From Acidovorax sp. DW039 (GTDB lineage: Bacteria > Pseudomonadota > Gammaproteobacteria > Burkholderiales > Burkholderiaceae_C): 64,000 nt of DNA. The stretch lies in contig NZ_AP029019.1 of NCBI RefSeq assembly GCF_037101375.1, positions 4,641,001 through 4,705,000 of the forward strand, in the 5' to 3' direction. The notes under the pieces are model-generated. The model saw nothing but the letters and a program-made list of their open reading frames with translations, was not told where the DNA came from and did not search any database. Made by a program: the position numbers and the translations under genes. Below, piece after piece: positions 1 to 7,759 of this stretch; positions within the stretch are counted from its first letter, which is position 1, and the number at the start of each line of letters is the position of its first letter.

Positions 1-942
1 CGCCCCTCGGTGCTGGGCCTGCCCTTGCTGATGGCCGCCAGCATGGCTTTGCTGGCAGACAACTATTCCGCCCGGGTGGTGGTGGCCGGCCTGCTGCTGT
101 GCGGCCTCAACCTGTGGCTGCTCACCCACCTGCTGCTGCGCTGGCGCATCTCAGGGGGGCGTGGTGCCTGGCTGGTGGCCGGGGCGCTGGTTTTTCAGAC
201 ACTGGTGCTGACGCTGCGCGTGGCACTGGTGGGGGTGGCTCCCCTCACCGGCATGAACCTGATGCAACCCAGCGCGGTGCAGACGCTCACATTCATGACG
301 ACCTTTGCCGTCGGGCTGCTGGCATCCATGGGCTTTGTGTTCATGGCCCGCGACCGCGCTGACGAAGGCAACCGCCGCATGGCCGCCGTGGATGCGCTCA
401 CAGGGGTAGCCAACCGCCGCGCCGCCATTGCCGCGCTGGACCGGGACGTGGCCCGCGCCATCCGCACCCGCGAACCCATCTCGGTGATGATGGTGGACAT
501 CGACCACTTCAAACAGGTCAACGACCGCTACGGCCACCCGGCGGGAGATCGCGCCCTGTGCAGCGTGGTGGATGTGCTGCGCGAGCGGCTGCGCTCGCAG
601 GACCTGGTGGGCCGCTACGGGGGCGAGGAGTTTCTGGTGGTGCTGCCCGACACCCCGCTGAAAGGGGCCTACCAGCTGGCCCTGGAGCTGTGCGAAGCGG
701 TGGAAGCCCACGGCTTCATTCACGACGGGCAGGAAATTCCGCTCACGGTGAGCATTGGCGTCTTTGGCGGCATCCTGCTGCCCGGCGACCACTGGGACAT
801 GCTCATCTACGCGGCTGACCGCGCCCTCTACGACGCCAAGGAGCGAGGCCGCAATCGGGTGGAAGTGAATGAAGGCTTGCGCCGCCCCAGCTCGGCCCCG
901 GCGGTGCAGACGGGGCCTGAGACCCAGCCCACGCTCTTTTAG
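1..942 (+). CDS. GGDEF diguanylate cyclase, membrane-bound, 5' end cut by window
   Basis: Predicted to make cyclic di-GMP from two GTP at the inner membrane. The reading frame is open from the first base, so the true start lies outside the window; 313 residues are visible. The visible N-terminal third is a run of hydrophobic segments (about three TM helices up to roughly residue 115). A GGDEF domain follows, with an intact GGEEF active-site loop near bases 619-633. An RxxD inhibitory site (RSQD) sits five residues before that loop, so product feedback inhibition is likely. There is no EAL domain. The proline-rich tail after the domain looks unstructured. The fused sensor is integral membrane and its ligand cannot be told from sequence. 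Family call is firm. Confidence 0.93.
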   Translation, partial: RPSVLGLPLLMAASMALLADNYSARVVVAGLLLCGLNLWLLTHLLLRWRISGGRGAWLVAGALVFQTLVLTLRVALVGVAPLTGMNLMQPSAVQTLTFMTTFAVGLLASMGFVFMARDRADEGNRRMAAVDALTGVANRRAAIAALDRDVARAIRTREPISVMMVDIDHFKQVNDRYGHPAGDRALCSVVDVLRERLRSQDLVGRYGGEEFLVVLPDTPLKGAYQLALELCEAVEAHGFIHDGQEIPLTVSIGVFGGILLPGDHWDMLIYAADRALYDAKERGRNRVEVNEGLRRPSSAPAVQTGPETQPTLF

Positions 943-1068
943 GGTCTGCGCGAAGCCTGCTCAGAGTTCCCAGCACCCCAGGGCGCTGTCGGGATACACA
1001 CAAAACGGTGACAGATGCCGCGGGCTTGTGTTGGAATGGCATTTTTGAACCGTCCACAGGAGCCTGCC

Positions 1069-2595
1069 ATGAACGCCCGTGTCCCCCCTCAAGTCCTTGA
1101 ACCCGCCCTGGCGCTGGAGCGGGTCAGCCAGGCGTGGGACAGCGACATCGTGCGCCAGATCACCGATTACATCGCCATTCCCGCCAAGTCCCCCATGTTT
1201 GCGGCCGACTGGGCGGGCCAGGGCCTGCTGGACACCGTGGTGCGCAACGCCGCCGCCTGGGTAGAGGCACAGAAGGTGCCCGGCCTCACACTGGAAGTGG
1301 TGCGCCTGCCCGGCCGCACCCCCGTGCTGTTCTTCGAGATCGAGGCCACGCAGGCCCACGCACCGCACACCGTGCTGATGTACGGCCACCTGGACAAGCA
1401 ACCCGAATTCTCGGGCTGGCGCAACGACCTGGGCCCCTGGACCCCTAAATACGAAGACGGCAAGCTCTACGGCCGTGGCGGCGCAGATGACGGCTATGCC
1501 GTGTACGCCAGCATCGCTGCCGTTCAGGAATTGAAACGCCAGAACGTGCCCCACCCCCGCATCGTGGGCCTGATCGAGACCTGCGAGGAAAGCGGCTCCT
1601 ACGACCTGATGCCCTACATCGACGCCCTGCGCACCCGCCTGGGTGATGTTGGCCTGGTGATCTGCCTGGACAGCGGCGCGGGCAATTACGACCAGCTGTG
1701 GCTCACCACCAGCCTGCGCGGCATGGCCAGCGGCACGCTCAAGGTCGAGATCCTGACCGAAGGCGTGCACTCGGGCGACGCGTCCGGCCTGGTGCCCTCG
1801 TCGTTCCGCATCATGCGCCAGGTGCTCGACCGGCTGGAAGACAGCGCCACGGGCCGCCTGCTGCCCGCCAGCTTCCATTGCGAAGTGCCTGCCGACCGCC
1901 TGGCCCAGGCGCAAGCCACTGCCGCCATCCTGGGCGAGGAGGTGTACCGGCGCTTTCCGTGGGCGCATTACGACTGCGGTGGCTCCACCACCTTTGCGCT
2001 GCCCACCACCACCGACCCGGTGCAGGCACTGCTCAACCGCACCTGGACGCCCACCCTGAGCGTGACCGGGGCCGAGGGCTTTCCGTCGCTGCAGGATGCA
2101 GGCAACGTGCTGCGCCCCTACACCGCCTTCAAGCTCAGCCTGCGCCTGCCCCCGCTGGTGGATGCCGCCCAGGCCGTGCAGGAACTCAAGACCCTGCTGG
2201 AAGACAACGCCCCCTACCAAGCCAAGGTGACCTTCCAGAGCGCCAGCAGCGCCACGGGCTGGAACGCGCCCGCCACCACGCCCTGGTTTGAGCAGGCCCT
2301 CAACCAGGCCTCGCAGGCGCACTTTGGCGCGCCCTGCGGCTACATCGGCCAGGGGGGCACCATCCCGCTCATGAACATGCTCAGCGCAGGCTTTCCCAAG
2401 GCGCAGATGATGGTGTGCGGCGTGCTTGGCCCCAAGAGCAACGCGCACGGGCCCAACGAGTTCCTGCACGTGCCTTATGCCAAGCGCCTCACGGCCTCGG
2501 TCGCGCATGTGATCTCTGCCATGGCCCAGGCCCAGGCCCAAACCGAGACAGCAGAAAGCGCAGCCAGCGCTGAAAGCAGCTCGCCCTCGGCCTGA
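1069..2595 (+). CDS. M20 family metallopeptidase (dipeptidase-like)
   Basis: A 508-residue zinc-dependent peptidase/deacylase of the M20 (ArgE/DapE/CPG2) family, probably a cytoplasmic dipeptidase or amidase. Metal-site motifs are visible in order: the GHLD segment (His and catalytic Asp) near residue 105, the GRGGADDG segment (bridging Asp) near 140, the CEES segment (general base Glu plus ligand Glu) near 175, and LDSG near 205. The start is placed at the ATG at 1069 because CAGGAG lies at 1057-1062. An in-frame ATG at 1015 has no ribosome binding site. The C-terminal tail is Ala/Ser/Glu rich. Substrate unknown. The hydrolase at 2673 follows 77 bp downstream on the same strand. Confidence 0.88.
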   Translation: MNARVPPQVLEPALALERVSQAWDSDIVRQITDYIAIPAKSPMFAADWAGQGLLDTVVRNAAAWVEAQKVPGLTLEVVRLPGRTPVLFFEIEATQAHAPHTVLMYGHLDKQPEFSGWRNDLGPWTPKYEDGKLYGRGGADDGYAVYASIAAVQELKRQNVPHPRIVGLIETCEESGSYDLMPYIDALRTRLGDVGLVICLDSGAGNYDQLWLTTSLRGMASGTLKVEILTEGVHSGDASGLVPSSFRIMRQVLDRLEDSATGRLLPASFHCEVPADRLAQAQATAAILGEEVYRRFPWAHYDCGGSTTFALPTTTDPVQALLNRTWTPTLSVTGAEGFPSLQDAGNVLRPYTAFKLSLRLPPLVDAAQAVQELKTLLEDNAPYQAKVTFQSASSATGWNAPATTPWFEQALNQASQAHFGAPCGYIGQGGTIPLMNMLSAGFPKAQMMVCGVLGPKSNAHGPNEFLHVPYAKRLTASVAHVISAMAQAQAQTETAESAASAESSSPSA

Positions 2596-2672
2596 GAAAG
2601 TCGCCAACTCAGCCCCTTCGCTCCACACGGTGGCTGCCACGGCAGGCCACCCGGCCCACCCTGACGCATTGC

Positions 2673-3542
2673 ATGCCCCAGAACTTCTCGCCATCCACGC
2701 TCAGCCCCTTTACCGCCACCGATGGCGAAAACCTGGCACTGCACGACTGGCCCGTGGCCTCCAAGACCCCCCTGCGCGGGCTGGTGATGCTGGTGCATGG
2801 TCTGGGTGAACATGCCGGGCGCTACGGCGCGCTGGCCGACCAGCTCAACCAGTGGGGGTTTGCCGTGCGCGGCTACGACCACTACGGTCACGGGTCATCC
2901 GCAGGCCCCCGCGGCGGCCTGACCACCGATACGCGGCTGCTGGACGACCTGGCCGACATGATCGAATGCACCCGTGCCCGCATGCCGCCCGGCCTGCCGC
3001 TGGTGCTGCTGGGCCACAGCATGGGCGGGCTGGTGGCGGCGCGCCTGGTGTCGCTGAACCTGTGCCCCGTCGATGCGCTGGTGCTGTCCTCGCCCGCGCT
3101 GGATGCGGGCCTGAGCGCGGTGCAGAAGCTGCTGGTGTCCACCCTGCCGCGCATTGCGCCCAACCTGCGGGTGGGTAACGGGCTCAAGCCGCATTACCTC
3201 TCGCACGATGCCGAGGTGGTGGCCGAATACCAGCGCGACCGCCGCTGCCACGACCGCATCAGTGCCCGGCTCGCCCGCTTCATTGCCGACGCAGGCCCCG
3301 CCACCCTGGCCACCGCCGCGCAATGGAACACGCCCACCCTGCTGATGTGGGCGGGAGCCGACCATCTGGTCAACCCCGAAGGCAGCCGCCGCTTTGCTGC
3401 TGCCGCACCGGCCGAGGTGGTGCAGTCGCACTGCTTTGAAGACGCCTTCCACGAGCTGTTCAACGAGGCACCTGAATACGCCACGCCCGTGCTGGAGATG
3501 CTGCGCGACTGGCTGCTGGCCCGCTTTCCGGTGAAATACTGA
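2673..3542 (+). CDS. alpha/beta hydrolase, monoacylglycerol lipase / lysophospholipase type
   Basis: A 289-residue serine hydrolase of the Hydrolase_4 (serine aminopeptidase S33) group, which includes bacterial monoacylglycerol lipases and lysophospholipase L2. The oxyanion segment HGLGEHAGRY is near residue 47. The nucleophile elbow GHSMGG places the serine at residue 116, with the acid at Asp230 (GADH) and the base at His260 (FHELFNE). There is no signal peptide, so it is probably cytoplasmic or peripheral at the membrane. It ends 8 bp before an R1 repeat copy. Lipid ester substrate is inferred from family resemblance only. Confidence 0.85.
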   Translation: MPQNFSPSTLSPFTATDGENLALHDWPVASKTPLRGLVMLVHGLGEHAGRYGALADQLNQWGFAVRGYDHYGHGSSAGPRGGLTTDTRLLDDLADMIECTRARMPPGLPLVLLGHSMGGLVAARLVSLNLCPVDALVLSSPALDAGLSAVQKLLVSTLPRIAPNLRVGNGLKPHYLSHDAEVVAEYQRDRRCHDRISARLARFIADAGPATLATAAQWNTPTLLMWAGADHLVNPEGSRRFAAAAPAEVVQSHCFEDAFHELFNEAPEYATPVLEMLRDWLLARFPVKY

Positions 3543-3549
3543 TTCAGCA

Positions 3550-3606
3550 TGGAATCCGCCTCTAGCGCTTGATGCATAAGCGCAAGCAGCTCATTTTTTC
3601 ATAGCA
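3550..3606 (+). repeat. R1 dispersed intergenic repeat, copy 1
   Basis: Contains the R1 core TAGCGCTTGATGCATAAGC followed by GCAAGCAGCT and an A/T-rich tail. It lies directly after the hydrolase stop codon. The same core recurs at seven other places in the window, in both orientations. The rest of the 3543-3763 gap shows no convincing gene. Confidence 0.8.
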
Positions 3607-3763
3607 AACGGCTGACGGGCTTGATGCAAGGCAAGCCGTTCCCCAACGCAGGCACAAGCGCAAGCACCCGTTGGGTGATTGCCGCTGGCAAGCCCCAGGC
3701 GGGCAGCCAAACGCCCTGCGCCATCAAATCCCGATCAAATTTGTATGACATTGTGCGCGCCGG

Positions 3764-3777
3764 TTGATGAAGATCAG
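3764..3777 (+). promoter_or_regulatory. FNR/ANR-type binding site upstream of ubiU
   Basis: TTGATGAAGATCAG matches the FNR consensus TTGAT-N4-ATCAA at 9 of 10 defined positions. Its centre is 41-42 bp upstream of about 3812, and a TAAGGT hexamer at 3800-3805 sits where the -10 box of a class II FNR promoter would lie. This predicts low-oxygen activation of the O2-independent ubiquinone genes. A further GATCAAAT half-site-like stretch lies at 3733-3740. Computational prediction only. Confidence 0.65.
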
Positions 3778-3855
3778 CGGCAGCGCATGCGGGTCTGACT
3801 AAGGTGGCGGCCAATGCCTTGGCACCCTACCGGTGCTGGCGATGAAACGCTTGCC

Positions 3856-4989
3856 ATGGACCCATTAACCCCGGCTGTCTCCTACCCAGCTGCGCCGAAC
3901 CCGGCTAACCCCCTCGCGGCCCCACCCGCAGGCCCGGCGGCCATCCCTGTCGCTGCCAACGCTGCAAACACCCAGACCGCGCCCACGGCCCCCGAACTGG
4001 TCTGCCCCGCAGGCAGCCTGCCCGCCCTCAAAGCCGCCGTGGACCACGGCGCCAACTGCGTGTACCTGGGCCTGCGCGACGCCACCAACGCCCGCAACTT
4101 TGCGGGGCTGAACTTTGACGAAGCCGCCATTGCCCAGGGCATTGCCTACGCCCACCAGCGCGGGTGCAAGGTGTTCATGGCGCTCAACACCTACCCGCAG
4201 GCCTCCAACCCCGGCCCCTGGCGCAGCGCGGTGGACAAGGCCGTGGACATGGGGCTGGACGCCGTCATCCTGGCCGACCCCGGCCTCATGCAATACGCCG
4301 CCCAGCACCACCCGCAACTGCGGCTGCACCTGTCGGTGCAGGGCTCGGCCACCAACTTCGAGGCCATCAACTTCTACCGCGAACAGTTTGGCGTGGTGCG
4401 CGCCGTGCTGCCGCGCGTGCTGTCGATGGAGCAAGTGCGCCAGGTCATTGAGCGCACGCCGGTCGAGATCGAAGTCTTCGGCTTTGGCAGCCTGTGCGTG
4501 ATGGTGGAGGGCCGCTGCGCCCTCTCGTCATACGTGACAGGCAAATCGCCCAACACCCACGGCGTGTGCTCACCCCCCAAAGCCGTGCGCTGGCAAGAGA
4601 CGCCGCAGGGCCTGGAATCACGCCTGAACGGTGTGCTGATTGACCGCTACGCCCCCGGCGAGAACGCGGGCTACCCCACGCTGTGCAAAGGCCGCTTTGA
4701 CGTGGGCGACGAAGAAAACTACTACGCCATCGAAGAGCCCACCAGCCTGAACACGCTGGAGCTGCTGCCGCAGCTGGTGAAGATCGGCGTGCGCGCCATC
4801 AAGATCGAAGGCCGCCAGCGCAGCCCGGCCTATGTGGCCGATGTGACGCGCGTGTGGCGCGAGGCCATTGACCACTGCATGGCCCAACCGCACCGCTACG
4901 CCCCCAAGACGCACTGGATGGCCCGCCTGGACCAGGTGGCCGAGGGCCAGCAGCACACGCTGGGGGCCTACCACCGCCCTTGGAAGTAA
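3856..4989 (+). CDS. ubiU: UbiU, O2-independent ubiquinone hydroxylation protein (U32 family)
   Basis: Partner of UbiV in the O2-independent hydroxylation of the ubiquinone ring, with prephenate as oxygen donor in E. coli. Similarity to E. coli UbiU is continuous from ELVCPAGSLPALKAA to the final GAYHR. The four cluster-binding cysteines are at residues 214, 221, 238 and 277; the spacing (7, 17, 39) is identical to E. coli Cys169/176/193/232, so a 4Fe-4S cluster is expected. The protein carries an extra Ala/Pro-rich N-terminal extension of about 45 residues. ATG 3856 is preferred over the in-frame ATG at 3814, which would sit at the predicted transcription start. Neither has a clear ribosome binding site. 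First gene of the cluster; ubiV follows 61 bp later. Confidence 0.95.
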   Translation: MDPLTPAVSYPAAPNPANPLAAPPAGPAAIPVAANAANTQTAPTAPELVCPAGSLPALKAAVDHGANCVYLGLRDATNARNFAGLNFDEAAIAQGIAYAHQRGCKVFMALNTYPQASNPGPWRSAVDKAVDMGLDAVILADPGLMQYAAQHHPQLRLHLSVQGSATNFEAINFYREQFGVVRAVLPRVLSMEQVRQVIERTPVEIEVFGFGSLCVMVEGRCALSSYVTGKSPNTHGVCSPPKAVRWQETPQGLESRLNGVLIDRYAPGENAGYPTLCKGRFDVGDEENYYAIEEPTSLNTLELLPQLVKIGVRAIKIEGRQRSPAYVADVTRVWREAIDHCMAQPHRYAPKTHWMARLDQVAEGQQHTLGAYHRPWK

Positions 4990-5050
4990 CCCACCGACCC
5001 AGAGCACAGAGGCGCGCAAAGCCCGCTCACCTCCCCACGGAGTCCCCACC

Positions 5051-5971
5051 ATGAAAATCACCCTGGGCCCCCTGCAGTACTACTGGCCGCGCAACAGCGT
5101 GTTTGCCTTCTACGAAGCCATGTGCCACACCGCCGTAGACGAGATCTACCTGGGCGAAACAGTGTGCTCACGCCGCCACGAGCTGCGCCTGTCCGACTGG
5201 CTGGGCCTGGCCCGCCACCTGCAGGGCCAGGGCAAGCGGGTCGTCATGTCAAGCCAGGTGCTGCTCGAATCGGGCTCGGACGTGGCCTGGCTGCACAAGC
5301 TGGCAGCCAACGGCGAATTCACCGTGGAGGCCAACGACATGGGGGCCGTGCATTGCCTGGCGGGCAAGCAGCCCTTTGTGGCCGGGCCGCACCTGAACCT
5401 CTACAACCCCCAGGCCGTGCAATGGATGGCCCAACTGGGAGCCACCCGCTGGGTGATGCCGCTGGAGATGCGCCAGCAGGACCTGGCCGTGGTGCAGGCG
5501 GCCCGCCCTGCAGGCCTGCAGACCGAGGTGTTTGCCTACGGGCGGCTGCCGCTGGCGTACTCGGCCCGGTGCTTTACCGCACGGCACCACAACCTGCCCA
5601 AGGACGACTGCCACTTCCGCTGCCTGGAGCACCCGCAAGGGCTGGCCCTGCGCACCCGCGAGAAGGAAGGTTTCCTCGTGCTCAACGGCACGCAAACGCA
5701 GTCGGCCCGCGTCTACAACCTCATCGAAGAACTGCCGCAAATGCAGGACATGGGCGTGGACCTGGTGCGCCTGAGCCCCCAGGCCCAGCACATGGAACAG
5801 GTCATTGCCCTGTTTGACGAAGTGCGCCGCCAGCCTGCCAGCGCCAGCCGGGCGCAAAGCCGCATCCTGCCGCTGATGCCCGACTGGCCCTGCAACGGCT
5901 TCTGGCATGGCCGCCCCGGTCTGGAGCAGGGCCGCAGCGACCTGCACCACGCCGAACGCTCGGCCGCCTGA
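5051..5971 (+). CDS. ubiV: UbiV, O2-independent ubiquinone hydroxylation protein (U32 family)
   Basis: Forms a heterodimer with UbiU in E. coli and carries its own 4Fe-4S cluster. This 306-residue protein starts at ATG 5051 (MKITLGPLQYYW), matching the E. coli N-terminus; the frame is open further upstream but without homology. Cluster cysteines are Cys39 (GETVCS), Cys174 (SARCFTAR), Cys187 and Cys191. The E. coli set is Cys39/180/193/197, so the last two spacings are identical. The conserved LPLAYSARCFTAR segment is present. It lies between ubiU and ubiT with short gaps, consistent with one transcript under the FNR-like site. Confidence 0.95.
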   Translation: MKITLGPLQYYWPRNSVFAFYEAMCHTAVDEIYLGETVCSRRHELRLSDWLGLARHLQGQGKRVVMSSQVLLESGSDVAWLHKLAANGEFTVEANDMGAVHCLAGKQPFVAGPHLNLYNPQAVQWMAQLGATRWVMPLEMRQQDLAVVQAARPAGLQTEVFAYGRLPLAYSARCFTARHHNLPKDDCHFRCLEHPQGLALRTREKEGFLVLNGTQTQSARVYNLIEELPQMQDMGVDLVRLSPQAQHMEQVIALFDEVRRQPASASRAQSRILPLMPDWPCNGFWHGRPGLEQGRSDLHHAERSAA

Positions 5972-6009
5972 CGCGCCGCCGCGCTCCTTCACCCCCTACT
6001 GGATTGCCC

Positions 6010-6624
6010 ATGCTCCCGCCTACCCGCTTCCTCGCGAACCCTGCCCACGCTGCAAACCCATCACGTCCATCCTCTGGCCGCACGACCGAATCGCGCCAGC
6101 TGCCTGCGCCCGTGGGTGCGGTGCTCTCGCGCCTGCCTGCCTACCCTGGCTCGATGCTGCTGGTGACGGCGCTCAACCTCGCGCTGGCCCGGCACCTGCC
6201 TGCCGATGTGCTGGCCCTGTTGAAGGACCGCAGCCTGCGCATTGAGGTGCGCGATGCGCGCGTGGCCTTTGACTTTGCGTGGAACGGCCAGCGCTTCGCA
6301 CCCCGCAGTGCCGCAGCCGGGGTGCCAGGGGACGCCGGCGCCGATCTCACTATCAGCGCCAGCGCGCATGACTTTGTGCTGCTGGCCCAGCGCCAGCAAG
6401 ACCCGGACACGCTGTTCTTCAGCCGCCGCCTGTCCATGCAGGGCGACACCGAACTGGGCCTGGTGGTGAAGAACGCGCTGGACGCCCTGGAACTGCCCGT
6501 GCTCGCCCCCGCCCAATGGACACCCCGCGCCGTGCTGGCCCGCTTGCTGGGTCCCGCCCGTGCAAGCGGCCCAAGCGCCCACGCTGCCCGCCCCGTCCAT
6601 ACCTACCCAGAAAAAACGCCATGA
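6010..6624 (+). CDS. ubiT: UbiT, SCP2-domain accessory factor of O2-independent ubiquinone synthesis
   Basis: A lipid-binding SCP2-domain protein needed with UbiU/UbiV for anaerobic ubiquinone synthesis; it is thought to bind the hydrophobic quinone intermediates. The 204-residue protein matches E. coli UbiT (YhbT) most clearly in the segment QDPDTLFFSRRL followed by GDTELGLVVKN. The first 35 residues are low-complexity and not conserved. Start taken at ATG 6010; a TTG two codons upstream is the alternative. The stop codon overlaps the next start (ATGA at 6621-6624), which implies translational coupling to the DGC-domain gene. Confidence 0.93.
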   Translation: MLPPTRFLANPAHAANPSRPSSGRTTESRQLPAPVGAVLSRLPAYPGSMLLVTALNLALARHLPADVLALLKDRSLRIEVRDARVAFDFAWNGQRFAPRSAAAGVPGDAGADLTISASAHDFVLLAQRQQDPDTLFFSRRLSMQGDTELGLVVKNALDALELPVLAPAQWTPRAVLARLLGPARASGPSAHAARPVHTYPEKTP

Positions 6625-7061
6625 CCACCGCTCCCCACCCCCACAACGTCCCCATTCCCCTGGTGTATTCATGCTCCGGCTGCTCCAGCGCGGCCCAGCT
6701 GGCCAACCACGTGGCCCTGCGGCTGGACCGCTGCGGCGCAGCCGAAATGTCGTGCATTGCGGGCGTGGGCGGTGATGTACCCCACCTCATGAAAACTGCG
6801 CGCTCAGGCCGCCCCATCATCGCGCTGGATGGCTGCCCGCTGGTCTGCGTGAAAAGCACGCTGGACCGCCACGGCATTGCGCCCGCACGCCACTACCAGC
6901 TGCAGCAATACGGCGTCAAAAAGCGCGCCCATGAAGACTTCGACCCCGCCCAGGCCGCCCTGGTGCTGGAGCGCGTGCTGGACGACCTGCACTACGAGCC
7001 CCTGGCAAAGCCACTCCACGCCCCTGTTCACCCACCCCGTGCCGAGCCCGCGCATGGCTGA
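6621..7061 (+). CDS. DGC-domain putative zinc-binding protein
   Basis: A 146-residue cysteine-rich protein of the DGC family (named for its Asp-Gly-Cys motif), generally annotated as putative zinc- or metal-binding and of unknown function. Visible motifs are CSGCSSA near residue 18, SCIAGVGGD near residue 42 and the name-giving DGCPLVC near residue 72. Five or more cysteines could bind zinc or an iron-sulfur cluster. There is no signal peptide. Its ATG overlaps the ubiT stop (ATGA), and its own end overlaps the ubiX start by 8 bp, so it is embedded in the ubiquinone operon. A role in anaerobic quinone synthesis is inferred only from that context. Confidence 0.85.
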   Translation: MTTAPHPHNVPIPLVYSCSGCSSAAQLANHVALRLDRCGAAEMSCIAGVGGDVPHLMKTARSGRPIIALDGCPLVCVKSTLDRHGIAPARHYQLQQYGVKKRAHEDFDPAQAALVLERVLDDLHYEPLAKPLHAPVHPPRAEPAHG

Positions 7062-7695
7062 TGGCGAAGCCACCCCCCGCGACCCCACTGCGCGCACCTT
7101 GGTCCGCATCGTCATCGGCATCTCCGGGGCCAGCGGTGCCACCTATGGCGTGCGCCTGCTTCAAGCCCTGCAAGGCCAGCCGGGCGTTGAAGCGCATGCG
7201 GTGGTGTCCGACGCAGGCTGGCGCACGCTGCAGCACGAATGCGGTGTGGACGGCCCCGCCGCGCTGCAGGCCCTGGCCCCCGGCCACCAGCTGCACGATG
7301 TGCGCAACGTGGGGGCCACGCTGGCCAGCGGGTCCTTTCGCAGCCACGCCATGGTGGTGGCGCCCTGCTCCATGCGCACCCTGGCGGCCATTGCCCACGG
7401 GCTGAGCGACAACCTGCTCACCCGCGCGGCCGATGTCATGCTCAAAGAGCGCCGCAAGCTGGTGCTGATGGTGCGCGAAACCCCGCTGCACCTGGTTCAA
7501 CTGCGCAACATGCTCACCGTGACCGAGATGGGCGCCATCTGCTGCCCGCCCCTGCCCGCCTTCTACCAGCACCCGCGCAGTGTGCAAGACGTGGTGGACG
7601 CCAGCGTGGCCCGCGTGCTCGACCTCATCGACGTGCCCCACACCCTGGCCACGCGCTGGGCCGGGCTGCCCGCCCCACTAACTACCGCCTCTTAA
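7054..7695 (+). CDS. ubiX: UbiX-type flavin prenyltransferase
   Basis: Makes the prenylated FMN cofactor used by UbiD-type decarboxylases, from FMN and dimethylallyl phosphate. The 213-residue protein shows the UbiX landmarks: GISGASGATYGVRLLQAL at the N-terminal FMN-binding loop, the MVVAPCSMRTLAAIAHG segment, the KERRKLVLMVRETPLH segment with its conserved Arg and Glu, and PPLPAFY. ATG 7054 overlaps the DGC gene by 8 bp. The frame is open far upstream, but that part only reads over the DGC gene. UbiD follows 64 bp downstream, the classic cofactor-maker/cofactor-user pair. Confidence 0.95.
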   Translation: MADGEATPRDPTARTLVRIVIGISGASGATYGVRLLQALQGQPGVEAHAVVSDAGWRTLQHECGVDGPAALQALAPGHQLHDVRNVGATLASGSFRSHAMVVAPCSMRTLAAIAHGLSDNLLTRAADVMLKERRKLVLMVRETPLHLVQLRNMLTVTEMGAICCPPLPAFYQHPRSVQDVVDASVARVLDLIDVPHTLATRWAGLPAPLTTAS

Positions 7696-7750
7696 CTATC
7701 AATTTCATAGCTGCCTGCACTTATCCATCAAGCGCTAGAGGCTGATTTCA
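7696..7750 (-). repeat. R1 dispersed intergenic repeat, copy 2
   Basis: R1 core in reverse orientation (TAGCTGCCTGCACTTATCC, then ATCAAGCGCTAGAGGC). It fills nearly the whole 64-bp gap between ubiX and ubiD, starting at the ubiX stop codon, and would therefore be transcribed within the operon. Confidence 0.75.
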
Positions 7751-7759
7751 TTCAAACCG

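Noticed and set aside
961..2694. Long open frame antisense to the M20 peptidase gene (577 codons)
   Set aside because: Antisense frames stay open easily in GC-rich coding DNA. Its translation is low-complexity (His/Gly/Ala/Arg-rich) with no domain, while the plus strand encodes a clear peptidase.
3599..3814. Short minus-strand frame (71 codons) in the ubiU promoter region
   Set aside because: No homology, no ribosome binding site, and it overlaps the predicted FNR site.
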